Assembly (NCBI GenBank): GCA_964057225.1
Contig: OZ059900.1
Location: 19,173,638 to 19,237,637 of the forward strand
Direction: 5' to 3'
Origin: Auanema rhodensis
Taxonomy: Eukaryota; Nematoda; Chromadorea; Rhabditida; Rhabditidae
DNA: 64,000 nt
Shown here: piece by piece, positions 26,677 through 39,670 of the stretch
Layout of the letters: each line of letters begins with the position of its first letter
Numbering within the stretch: the stretch's first letter is position 1
Program-made: the position numbers and the translations under genes
The notes under the pieces: model-generated
The model's input: only the letters and a program-made list of their open reading frames with translations
What the model was told of the DNA's origin: nothing
The model's database searches: none

Positions 26677-27017
26677 AATGAAGCATTTCACATGCTGAAC
26701 ACTAGAAGAATACAAAAACACAGTTTTTCCATGAGAAATATTTTATTATGCTGGAAAACCAGTTTTTCGAAATTTCGCTGTAAACAAGGTTTTGACTTAC
26801 GATTTCATGTGTTCAAACTCATGCAATGTCAATGAAACCTAGCTCAAAATTGTTCGTACAACGTCTAGTTCCACTTTCACGACAAAAAAGCAAGGGTTAG
26901 AAAATTAAGGAAATTAGCATATTCTGAGGGCACGCCCCTTATGGCTAATATTGATTAAATCGATTTTTGTTCATATGAGTCGTCAAATGCAACGAATTTC
27001 AGCGTGTTACATACTAA
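26677..27017 (+). repeat. 341-bp S14 unit, copy 2
   Basis: The same one-base loss and GCAAGGG marker as 6158-6498. Its left neighbour here is an S11 unit rather than S13, so this copy lies just inside a recombination junction. It is followed by S15, as at the other two sites. Confidence 0.9.
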
Positions 27018-29069
27018 AATGAAGCATTTTACATGCTGAACACTAGAAAAATACAAAAACACAGTATTTCCCATGAGAAATATTTTATTATGCTGGAAAA
27101 CCAGTTTTTGGAAATTTCGCTGTAAACAAGGTTTTGACTTACGATTTCATGTGTTCAAACTCATGCAATGTCAATGAAACCTAGCTCAAAATTGTTTGTA
27201 CAACGTCTAGTTCCACTTTCACGACAAAAAAACAAGGGTTAGAAAATTAAGGAAATTAGCATATTCTGAGGGCACGCCCCTTATGGCTAATATTGATTAA
27301 ATCGATTTTTGTTCATATGAGTCGTCAAATGCAACGAATTTCAGCGTGTTACATACTAAAATGAAGCATTTTACATGCTGAACACTAGAAAAATACAAAA
27401 ACACAGTATTTCCCATGAGAAATATTTTATCATGCTGGAAAACCAGTTTTTGGAAATTTCGCTGTAAACAAGGTTTTGACTTACGATTTCATGTGTTCAA
27501 ACTCATGCAATGTCAATGAAACCTAGCTCAAAATTGTTCGTACAACGTCTAGTTCCACTTTCACGACAAAAAAACAGGGGTTAGAAAATTAAGGAAATTA
27601 GCATATTCTGAGGGCACGCCCCTTATGGCTAATATTGATTAAATCGATTTTTGCTCATATGAGTCGTCAAATGCAACGAATTTCAGCGTGTTACATACTA
27701 AAATGAAGCATTTTACATGCTGAACACTAGAAAAATACAAAAACACAGTATTTCCCATGAGAAATATTTTATTATGCTGGAAAACCAGTTTTTGGAAATT
27801 TCGCTGTAAACAAGGTTTTGACTTACGATTTCATGTGTTCAAACTCATGCAATGTCAATGAAGCCTAGCTCAAAATTGTTCGTACAACGTCTAGTTCCAC
27901 TTTCACGACAAAAAAACAAGGGTTAGAAAATTAAGGAAATTAGCATATTCTGAGGGCACGCCCCTTATGGCTAATATTGATTAAATCGATTTTTGTTCAT
28001 ATGAGTCGTCAAATGCAACGAATTTCAGCGTGTTACAAACTAAAATGAAGCATTTTACATGCTGAACACTAGAAAAATACAAAAACACAGTATTTCCCAT
28101 GAGAAATATTTTATTATGCTGGAAAACCAGTTTTTGGAAATTTCGCTGTAAACAAGGTTTTGACTTACGATTTCATGTGTTCAAACTCATGCAATGTCAA
28201 TGAAACCTAGCTCAAAATTGTTCGTACAACGTCTAGTTCCACTTTCACGACAAAAAAACAGGGGTTAGAAAATTAAGGAAATTAGCATATTCTGAGGGCA
28301 CGCCCCTTATGGCTAATATTGATTAAATCGATTTTTGTTCATATGAGTCGTCAAATGCAACGAATTTCAGCGTGTTACATACTAAAATGAAGCATTTTAC
28401 ATGCTGAACACTAGAAAAATACAAAAACACAGTATTTCCCATGAGAAATATTTTATCATGCTGGAAAACCAGTTTTTGGAAATTTCGCTGTAAACAAGGT
28501 TTTGACTTACGATTTCATGTGTTCAAACTCATGCAATGTCAATGAAACCTAGCTCAAAATTGTTCGTACAACGTCTAGTTCCACTTTCACGACAAAAAAA
28601 CAGGGGTTAGAAAATTAAGGAAATTAGCATATTCTGAGGGCACGCCCCTTATGGCTAATATTGATTAAATCGATTTTTGTTCATATGAGTCGTCAAATGC
28701 AACGAATTTCAGCGTGTTACACATTAAAATGAAGCATTTTACATGCTGAACACTAGAAAAATACAAAAACACAGTATTTCCCATGAGAAATATTTTATCA
28801 TGCTGGAAAACCAGTTTTTGGAAATTTCGCTGTAAACAAGGTTTTGACTTACGATTTCATGTGTTCAAACTCATGCAATGTCAATGAAACCTAGCTCAAA
28901 ATTGTTTGTACAACGTCTAGTTCCACTTTCACGACAAAAAAACAGGGGTTAGAAAATTAAGGAAATTAGCATATTCTGAGGGCACGCCCCTTATGGCTAA
29001 TATTGATTAAATCGATTTTTGTTCATATGAGTCGTCAAATGCAACGAATTTCAGCGTGTTACAAACTAA

Positions 29070-29411
29070 AATGAAGCATTTTACATGCTGAACACTAGAA
29101 AAATACAAAAACACAGTGTTTCCCATGAGAAATATTTTATTATGCTGGAAAACCAGTTTTTGGAAATTTCGCTGTAAACAAGGTTTTGACTTACGATTTC
29201 ATGTGTTCAAACTCATGCAACGTCAATGAAACCTAGCTCAAAATTGTTTGTACAACGTCTAGTTCCACTTTCACGACAAAAAAACAAGGGTTAGAAAATT
29301 AAGGAAATTAGCATATTCTGAGGGCACGCCCCTTATGGCTAATATTGATTAAATCGATTTTTGTTCATATGAGTCGTCAAATGCAACGAATTTCAGCGTG
29401 TTACAAACTAA
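29070..29411 (+). repeat. Hybrid unit: S13 left part, S2 right part
   Basis: Unit 86 has the S13 markers junction A, G49 and C152, but then T180 and A218, as in S2 units. Other S13 units have C180 and G218. A crossover or conversion end between offsets 152 and 180 explains this. It lies directly before block L copy 2, which supports it as the breakpoint unit. Confidence 0.8.
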
Positions 29412-32400
29412 AATGAAGCATTTTACATGCTGAACACTAGAAAAATACAAAAACACAGTATTTCCCATGAGAAATATTTTATCATGCTGGAAAACCAGTT
29501 TTTGGAAATTTCGCTGTAAACAAGGTTTTGACTTACGATTTCATGTGTTCAAACTCATGCAATGTCAATGAAACCTAGCTCAAAATTGTTCGTACAACGT
29601 CTAGTTCCACTTTCACGACAAAAAAACAGGGGTTAGAAAATTAAGGAAATTAGCATATTCTGAGGGCACGCCCCTTATGGCTAATATTGATTAAATCGAT
29701 TTTTGTTCATATGAGTCGTCAAATGCAACGAATTTCAGCGTGTTATATACTAAAATGAAGCATTTTACATGCTGAACACTAGAAAAATACAAAAACACAG
29801 TATTTCCCATGAGAAATATTTTATCATGCTGGAAAACCAGTTTTTGGAAATTTCGCTGTAAACAAGGTTTTGACTTACGATTTCATGTGTTCAAACTCAT
29901 GCAATGTCAATGAAACCTAGCTCAAAGTTGTTCGTACAACGTCTAGTTCCACTTTCACGACAAAAAAACAGGGGTTAGAAAATTAAGGAAATTAGCATAT
30001 TCTGAGGGCACGCCCCTTATGGCTAATATTGATTAAATCGATTTTTGTTCATATGAGTCGTCAAATGCAACGAATTTCAGCGTGTTACACATTAAAATGA
30101 AGCATTTTACATGCTGAACACTAGAAAAATACAAAAACACAGTATTTCCCATGAGAAATATTTTATCATGCTGGAAAACCAGTTTTTGGAAATTTCGCTG
30201 TAAACAAGGTTTTGACTTACGATTTCATGTGTTCAAACTCATGCAATGTCAATGAAACCTAGCTCAAAATTGTTCGTACAACGTCTAGTTCCACTTTCAC
30301 GACAAAAAAACAGGGGTTAGAAAATTAAGGAAATTAGCATATTCTGAGGGCACGCCCATTATGGCTAATATTGATTAAATCGATTTTTGCTCATATGAGT
30401 CGTCAAATGCAACGAATTTCAGCGTGTTACATACTAAAATGAAGCATTTTACATGCTGAACACTAGAAAAATACAAAAACACAGTATTTCCCATGAGAAA
30501 TATTTTATTATGCTGGAAAACCAGTTTTTGGAAATTTCGCTGTAAACAAGGTTTTGACTTACGATTTCATGTGTTCAAACTCATGCAATGTCAATGAAGC
30601 CTAGCTCAAAATTGTTCGTACAACGTCTAGTTCCACTTTCACGACAAAAAAACAAGGGTTAGAAAATTAAGGAAATTAGCATATTCTGAGGGCACGCCCC
30701 TTATGGCTAATATTGATTAAATCGATTTTTGTTCATATGAGTCGTCAAATGCAACGAATTTCAGCGTGTTACAAACTAAAATGAAGCATTTTACATGCTG
30801 AACACTAGAAAAATACAAAAACACAGTATTTCCCATGAGAAATATTTTATTATGCTGGAAAACCAGTTTTTGGAAATTTCGCTGTAAACAAGGTTTTGAC
30901 TTACGATTTCATGTGTTCAAACTCATGCAATGTCAATGAAACCTAGCTCAAAATTGTTCGTACAACGTCTAGTTCCACTTTCACGACAAAAAAACAGGGG
31001 TTAGAAAATTAAGGAAATTAGCATATTCTGAGGGCACGCCCCTTATGGCTAATATTGATTAAATCGATTTTTGTTCATATGAGTCGTCAAATGCAACGAA
31101 TTTCAGCGTGTTACATACTAAAATGAAGCATTTTACATGCTGAACACTAGAAAAATACAAAAACACAGTATTTCCCATGAGAAATATTTTATCATGCTGG
31201 AAAACCAGTTTTTGGAAATTTCGCTGTAAACAAGGTTTTGACTTACGATTTCATGTGTTCAAACTCATGCAATGTCAATGAAACCTAGCTCAAAATTGTT
31301 CGTACAACGTCTAGTTCCACTTTCACGACAAAAAAACAGGGGTTAGAAAATTAAGGAAATTAGCATATTCTGAGGGCACGCCCCTTATGGCTAATATTGA
31401 TTAAATCGATTTTTGTTCATATGAGTCGTCAAATGCAACGAATTTCAGCGTGTTACACATTAAAATGAAGCATTTTACATGCTGAACACTAGAAAAATAC
31501 AAAAACACAGTATTTCCCATGAGAAATATTTTATCATGCTGGAAAACCAGTTTTTGGAAATTTCGCTGTAAACAAGGTTTTGACTTACGATTTCATGTGT
31601 TCAAACTCATGCAATGTCAATGAAACCTAGCTCAAAATTGTTTGTACAACGTCTAGTTCCACTTTCACGACAAAAAAACAGGGGTTAGAAAATTAAGGAA
31701 ATTAGCATATTCTGAGGGCACGCCCCTTATGGCTAATATTGATTAAATCGATTTTTGTTCATATGAGTCGTCAAATGCAACGAATTTCAGCGTGTTACAA
31801 ACTAAAATGAAGCATTTTACATGCTGAACACTAGAAAAATACAAAAACACAGTGTTTCCCATGAGAAATATTTTATTATGCTGGAAAACCAGTTTTTGGA
31901 AATTTCGCTGTAAACAAGGTTTTGACTTACGATTTCATGTGTTCAAACTCATGCAACGTCAATGAAACCTAGCTCAAAATTGTTCGTACAACGTCTAGTT
32001 CCACTTTCACGACAAAAAAACAGGGGTTAGAAAATTAAGGAAATTAGCATATTCTGAGGGCACGCCCCTTATGGCTAATATTGATTAAATCGATTTTTGT
32101 TCATATGAGTCGTCAAATGCAACGAATTTCAGCGTGTTACACACTAAAATGAAGCATTTCACATGCTGAACACTAGAAGAATACAAAAACACAGTTTTTC
32201 CATGAGAAATATTTTATTATGCTGGAAAACCAGTTTTTCGAAATTTCGCTGTAAACAAGGTTTTGACTTACGATTTCATGTGTTCAAACTCATGCAATGT
32301 CAATGAAACCTAGCTCAAAATTGTTCGTACAACGTCTAGTTCCACTTTCACGACAAAAAAGCAAGGGTTAGAAAATTAAGGAAATTAGCATATTCTGAGG

Positions 32401-34540
32401 GCACGCCCCTTATGGCTAATATTGATTAAATCGATTTTTGTTCATATGAGTCGTCAAATGCAACGAATTTCAGCGTGTTACATACTAAAATGAAGCATTT
32501 TACATGCTGAACACTAGAAAAATACAAAAACACAGTATTTCCCATGAGAAATATTTTATTATGCTGGAAAACCAGTTTTTGGAAATTTCGCTGTAAACAA
32601 GGTTTTGACTTACGATTTCATGTGTTCAAACTCATGCAATGTCAATGAAACCTAGCTCAAAATTGTTTGTACAACGTCTAGTTCCACTTTCACGACAAAA
32701 AAACAAGGGTTAGAAAATTAAGGAAATTAGCATATTCTGAGGGCACGCCCCTTATGGCTAATATTGATTAAATCGATTTTTGTTCATATGAGTCGTCAAA
32801 TGCAACGAATTTCAGCGTGTTACATACTAAAATGAAGCATTTTACATGCTGAACACTAGAAGAATACAAAAACACAGTATTTCCCATGAGAAATATTTTA
32901 TTATGCTGGAAAACCAGTTTGTGGAAATTTCGCTGTAAACAAGGTTTTGACTTACGATTTCATGTGTTCAAACTCATGCAATGTCAATGAAACCTAGCTC
33001 AAACTTGTTCGTACAACGTCTAGTTCCACTTTCACAACAAAAAAACAGGGGTTAGAAAATTAAGGAAATTAGCATATTCTGAGGGCACGCCCCTTATGGC
33101 TAATATTGATTAAATCGATTTTTGTTCATATGAGTCGTCAAATGCAACGAATTTCAGCGTGTTACATACTAAAATGAAGCATTTTACATGCTGAACACTA
33201 GAAAAATACAAAAACACAGTATTTCCCATGAGAAATATTTTATCATGCTGGAAAACCAGTTTTTGGAAATTTCGCTGTAAACAAGGTTTTGACTTACGAT
33301 TTCATGTGTTCAAACTCATGCAATGTCAATGAAACCTAGCTCAAAATTGTTTGTACAACGTCTAGTTCCACTTTCACGACAAAAAAACAAGGGTTAGAAA
33401 ATTAAGGAAATTAGCATATTCTGAGGGCACGCCCCTTATGGCTAATATTGATTAAATCGATTTTTGTTCATATGAGTCGTCAAATGCAACGAATTTCAGC
33501 GTGTTACATACTAAAATGAAGCATTTCACATGCTGAACACTAGAAAAATACAAAAACACAGTATTTCCCATGAGAAATATTTTATTATGCTGGAAAACCA
33601 GTTTTTGGAAATTTCGCTGTAAACAAGGTTTTGACTTACGATTTCATGTGTTCAAACTCATGCAATGTCAATGAAACCTAGCTCAAAATTGTTCGTACAA
33701 CGTCTAGTTCCACTTTCACGACAAAAAAACAGGGGTTAGAAAATTAAGGAAATTAGCATATTCTGAGGGCACGCCCCTTATGGCTAATATTGATTAAATC
33801 GATTTTTGTTCATATGAGTCGTCAAATGCAACGAATTTCAGCGTGTTACACACTAAAATGAAGCATTTCACATGCTGAACACTAGAAGAATACAAAAACA
33901 CAGTATTTCCCATGAGAAATATTTTATTATGCTGGAAAACCAGTTTTTCGAAATTTCGCTGTAAACAAGGTTTTGACTTACGATTTCATGTGTTCAAACT
34001 CATGCAATGTCAATGAAACCTAGCTCAAAATTGTTCGTACAACGTCTAGTTCCACTTTCACGACAAAAAAACAGGGGTTAGAAAATTAAGGAAATTAGCA
34101 TATTCTGAGGGCACGCCCCTTATGGCTAATATTGATTAAATCGATTTTTGTTCATATGAGTCGTCAAATGCAACGAATTTCAGCGTGTTACATACTAAAA
34201 TGAAGCATTTTACATGCTGAACACTAGAAAAATACAAAAACACAGTATTTCCCATGAGAAATATTTTATCATGCTGGAAAACCAGTTTTTGGAAATTTCG
34301 CTGTAAACAAGGTTTTGACTTACGATTTCATGTGTTCAAACTCATGCAATGTCAATGAAACCTAGCTCAAAATTGTTTGTACAACGTCTAGTTCCACTTT
34401 CACGACAAAAAAACAAGGGTTAGAAAATTAAGGAAATTAGCATATTCTGAGGGCACGCCCCTTATGGCTAATATTGATTAATTCGATTTTTGTTCATATG
34501 AGTCGTCAAATGCAACGAATTTCAGCGTGTTACATACTAA
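29412..34540 (+). repeat. Fifteen-unit block L, copy 2
   Basis: Units 87-101 repeat the order of 3422-8550. Private changes include GCCCATTAT in unit 89, GAAGCC in unit 90, and CAAACTTG with TTCACAACAA in unit 97 (bases 33004 and 33036). The last six units (32489-34540) also belong to the large block that recurs from 8551, so this is where the two offsets of 76 and 70 units meet. Confidence 0.88.
32148..32488 (+). repeat. 341-bp S14 unit, copy 3
   Basis: Has the same markers as 6158-6498 and lies in the same S13-S14-S15 context as that copy, in block L copy 2. Confidence 0.9.
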
Positions 34541-34882
34541 AATGAAGCATTTTACATGCTGAACACTAGAAAAATACAAAAACACAGTATTTCCCATGAG
34601 AAATATTTTATTATGCTGGAAAACCAGTTTTTGGAAATTTCGCTGTAAACAAGGTTTTGACTTACGATTTCATGTGTTCAAACTCATGCAATGTCAATGA
34701 AACCTAGCTCAAAATTGTTCGTACAACGTCTAGTTCCACTTTCACGACAAAAAAACAGGGGTTAGAAAATTAAGGAAATTAGCATATTCTGAGCGCACGC
34801 CCCTTATGGCTAATATTGATTAAATCGATTTTTGTTCATATGAGTCGTCAAATGCAACGAATTTCAGCGTGTTACATACTAA

Positions 34883-37800
34883 AATGAAGCATTTTACATG
34901 CTGAACACTAGAAAAATACAAAAACACAGTATTTCCCATGAGAAATATTTTATCATGCTGGAAAACCAGTTTTTGGAAATTTCGCTGTAAACAAGGTTTT
35001 GACTTACGATTTCATGTGTTCAAACTCATGCAATGTCAATGAAACCTAGCTCAAAATTGTTTGTACAACGTCTAGTTCCACTTTCACGACAAAAAAACAA
35101 GGGTTAGAAAATTAAGGAAATTAGCATATTCTGAGGGCACGCCCCTTATGGCTAATATTGATTAAATCGATTTTTGTTCATATGAGTCGTCAAATGCAAC
35201 GAATTTCAGCGTGTTACATACTAAAATGAAGCATTTTACATGCTGAACACTAGAAAAATACAAAAACACAGTATTTCCCATGAGAAATATTTTATTATGC
35301 TGGAAAACCAGTTTTTGGAAATTTCGCTGTAAACAAGGTTTTGACTTACGATTTCATGTGTTCAAACTCATGCAATGTCAATGAAACCTAGCTCAAAATT
35401 GTTCGTACAACGTCTAGTTCCACTTTCACGACAAAAAAACAGGGGTTAGAAAATTAAGGAAATTAGCATATTCTGAGGGCACGCCCCTTATGGCTAATAT
35501 TGATTAAATCGATTTTTGTTCATATGAGTCGTCAAATGCAACGAATTTCAGCGTGTTACACACTAAAATGAAGCATTTCACATGCTGAACACTAGAAGAA
35601 TACAAAAACACAGTATTTCCCATGAGAAATATTTTATTATGCTGGAAAACCAGTTTTTCGAAATTTCGCTGTAAACAAGGTTTTGACTTACGATTTCATG
35701 TGTTCAAACTCATGCAATGTCAATGAAACCTAGCTCAAAATTGTTCGTACAACGTCTAGTTCCACTTTCACGACAAAAAAACAGGGGTTAGAAAATTAAG
35801 GAAATTAGCATATTCTGAGGGCACGCCCCTTATGGCTAATATTGATTAAATCGATTTTTGTTCATATGAGTCGTCAAATGCAACGAATTTCAGCGTGTTA
35901 CATACTAAAATGAAGCATTTTACATGCTGAACACTAGAAAAATACAAAAACACAGTATTTCCCATGAGAAATATTTTATCATGCTGGAAAACCAGTTTTT
36001 GGAAATTTCGCTGTAAACAAGGTTTTGACTTACGATTTCATGTGTTCAAACTCATGCAATGTCAATGAAACCTAGCTCAAAATTGTTTGTACAACGTCTA
36101 GTTCCACTTTCACGACAAAAAAACAAGGGTTAGAAAATTAAGGAAATTAGCATATTCTGAGGGCACGCCCCTTATGGCTAATATTGATTAAATCGATTTT
36201 TGTTCATATGAGTCGTCAAATGCAACGAATTTCAGCGTGTTACATACTAAAATGAAGCATTTTACATGCTGAACACTAGAAAAATACAAAAACACAGTAT
36301 TTCCCATGAGAAATATTTTATTATGCTGGAAAACCAGTTTTTGGAAATTTCGCTGTAAACAAGGTTTTGACTTACGATTTCATGTGTTCAAACTCATGCA
36401 ATGTCAATGAAACCTAGCTCAAAATTGTTCGTACAACGTCTAGTTCCACTTTCACGACAAAAAAACAGGGGTTAGAAAATTAAGGAAATTAGCATATTCT
36501 GAGGGCACGCCCTTTATGGCTAATATTGATTAAATCGATTTTTGTTCATATGAGTCGTCAAATGCAACGAATTTCAGCGTGTTACACACTAAAATGAAGC
36601 ATTTCACATGCTGAACACTAGAAGAATACAAAAACACAGTATTTCCCATGAGAAATATTTTATTATGCTGGAAAACCAGTTTTTCGAAATTTCGCTGTAA
36701 ACAAGGTTTTGACTTACGATTTCATGTGTTCAAACTCATGCAATGTCAATGAAACCTAGCTCAAAATTGTTCGTACAACGTCTAGTTCCACTTTCACGAC
36801 AAAAAAACAGGGGTTAGAAAATTAAGGAAATTAGCATATTCTGAGGGCACGCCCCTTATGGCTAATATTGATTAAATCGATTTTTGTTCATATGAGTCGT
36901 CAAATGCAACGAATTTCAGCGTGTTACATACTAAAATGAAGCATTTTACATGCTGAACACTAGAAAAATACAAAAACACAGTATTTCCCATGAGAAATAT
37001 TTTATCATGCTGGAAAACCAGTTTTTGGAAATTTCGCTGTAAACAAGGTTTTGACTTACGATTTCATGTGTTCAAACTCATGCAATGTCAATGAAACCTA
37101 GCTCAAAATTGTTTGTACAACGTCTAGTTCCACTTTCACGACAAAAAAACAAGGGTTAGAAAATTAAGGAAATTAGCATATTCTGAGGGCACGCCCCTTA
37201 TGGCTAATATTGATTAAATCGATTTTTGTTCATATGAGTCGTCAAATGCAACGAATTTCAGCGTGTTACATACTAAAATGAAGCATTTTACATGCTGAAC
37301 ACTAGAAAAATACAAAAACACAGTATTTCCCATGAGAAATATTTTATTATGCTGGAAAACCAGTTTTTGGAAATTTCGCTGTAAACAAGGTTTTGACTTA
37401 CGATTTCATGTGTTCAAACTCATGCAATGTCAATGAAACCTAGCTCAAAATTGTTCGTACAACGTCTAGTTCCACTTTCACGACAAAAAAACAGGGGTTA
37501 GAAAATTAAGGAAATTAGCATATTCTGAGGGCACGCCCCTTATGGCTAATATTGATTAAATCGATTTTTGTTCATATGAGTCGTCAAATGCAACGAATTT
37601 CAGCGTGTTACACACTAAAATGAAGCATTTCACATGCTGAACACTAGAAGAATACAAAAACACAGTATTTCCCATGAGAAATATTTTATTATGCTGGAAA
37701 ACCAGTTTTTCGAAATTTCGCTGTAAACAAGGTTTTGACTTACGATTTCATGTGTTCAAACTCATGCAATGTCAATGAAACCTAGCTCAAAATTGTTCGT

Positions 37801-37960
37801 ACAACGTCTAGTTCCACTTTCACGACAAAAAAACAGGGGTTAGAAAATTAAGGAAATTAGCATATTCTGAGGGCACGCCCCTTATGGCTAATATTGATTA
37901 AATCGATTTTTGTTCATATGAGTCGTCAAATGCAACGAATTTCAGCGTGTTACATACTAA
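34883..37960 (+). repeat. Three S2-S1-S3 trimers, block H copy B
   Basis: Units 103-111, the counterpart of 10945-14022 at an offset of 23,938 bp. Unit 107 carries GCCCTTTAT. Confidence 0.88.
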
Positions 37961-39670
37961 AATGAAGCATTTTACATGCTGAACACTAGAAAAATACAAA
38001 AACACAGTATTTCCCATGAGAAATATTTTATCATGCTGGAAAACCAGTTTTTGGAAATTTCGCTGTAAACAAGGTTTTGACTTACGATTTCATGTGTTCA
38101 AACTCATGCAATGTCAATGAAACCTAGCTCAAAATTGTTCGTACAACGTCTAGTTCCACTTTCACGACAAAAAAACAGGGGTTAGAAAATTAAGGAAATT
38201 AGCATATTCTGAGGGCACGCCCCTTATGGCTAATATTGATTAAATCGATTTTTGTTCATATGAGTCGTCAAATGCAACGAATTTCAGCGTGTTACAAACT
38301 AAAATGAAGCATTTTACATGCTGAACACTAGAAAAATACAAAAACACAGTATTTCCCATGAGAAATATTTTATTATGCTGGAAAACCAGTTTTTGGAAAT
38401 TTCGCTGTAAACAAGGTTTTGACTTACGATTTCATGTGTTCAAACTCATGCAATGTCAATGAAACCTAGCTCAAAATTGTTCGTACAACGTCTAGTTCCA
38501 CTTTCACGACAAAAAAACAGGGGTTAGAAAATTAAGGAAATTAGCATATTCTGAGGGCACGCCCCTTATGGCTAATATTGATTAAATCGATTTTTGTTCA
38601 TATGAGTCGTCAAATGCAACGAATTTCAGCGTGTTACATACTAAAATGAAGCATTTTACATGCTGAACACTAGAAAAATACAAAAACACAGTATTTCCCA
38701 TGAGAAATATTTTATCATGCTGGAAAACCAGTTTTTGGAAATTTCGCTGTAAACAAGGTTTTGACTTACGATTTCATGTGTTCAAACTCATGCAATGTCA
38801 ATGAAACCTAGCTCAAAATTGTTCGTACAACGTCTAGTTCCACTTTCACGACAAAAAAACAGGGGTTAGAAAATTAAGGAAATTAGCATATTCTGAGGGC
38901 ACGCCCCTTATGGCTAATATTGATTAAATCGATTTTTGTTCATATGAGTCGTCAAATGCAACGAATTTCAGCGTGTTACACATTAAAATGAAGCATTTTA
39001 CATGCTGAACACTAGAAAAATACAAAAACACAGTATTTCCCATGAGAAATATTTTATCATGCTGGAAAACCAGTTTTTGGAAATTTCGCTGTAAACAAGG
39101 TTTTGACTTACGATTTCATGTGTTCAAACTCATGCAATGTCAATGAAACCTAGCTCAAAATTGTTTGTACAACGTCTAGTTCCACTTTCACGACAAAAAA
39201 ACAGGGGTTAGAAAATTAAGGAAATTAGCATATTCTGAGGGCACGCCCCTTATGGCTAATATTGATTAAATCGATTTTTGTTCATATGAGTCGTCAAATG
39301 CAACGAATTTCAGCGTGTTACAAACTAAAATGAAGCATTTTACATGCTGAACACTAGAAAAATACAAAAACACAGTGTTTCCCATGAGAAATATTTTATT
39401 ATGCTGGAAAACCAGTTTTTGGAAATTTCGCTGTAAACAAGGTTTTGACTTACGATTTCATGTGTTCAAACTCATGCAACGTCAATGAAACCTAGCTCAA
39501 AATTGTTCGTACAGCGTCTAGTTCCACTTTCACGACAAAAAAACAGGGGTTAGAAAATTAAGGAAATTAGCATATTCTGAGGGCACGCCCCTTATGGCTA
39601 ATATTGATTAAATCGATTTTTGTTCATATGAGTCGTCAAATGCAACGAATTTCAGCGTGTTACATACTAA
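37961..39670 (+). repeat. Pentamer S11-S10-S11-S12-S13, copy B
   Basis: Units 112-116, the same order and ACAGCGTC marker as 14023-15732, without the private G of unit 42. Confidence 0.83.

Larger units (their letters stand above)
26335..29411 (+). repeat. Nine-unit linker made of a third, partial block L
   Basis: Units 78-86: S11 S14 S15 S8-like S9 S10 S11 S12 S13-hybrid. Units 81-86 correspond to units 89-94 (30096-32147) at an eight-unit offset. Unit 81 has TTGCTCAT but a T junction, and unit 82 shares GAAGCC with unit 90. The segment joins the end of block H copy A to block L copy 2, and is best read as the product of unequal exchange between two copies of block L. Confidence 0.78.
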
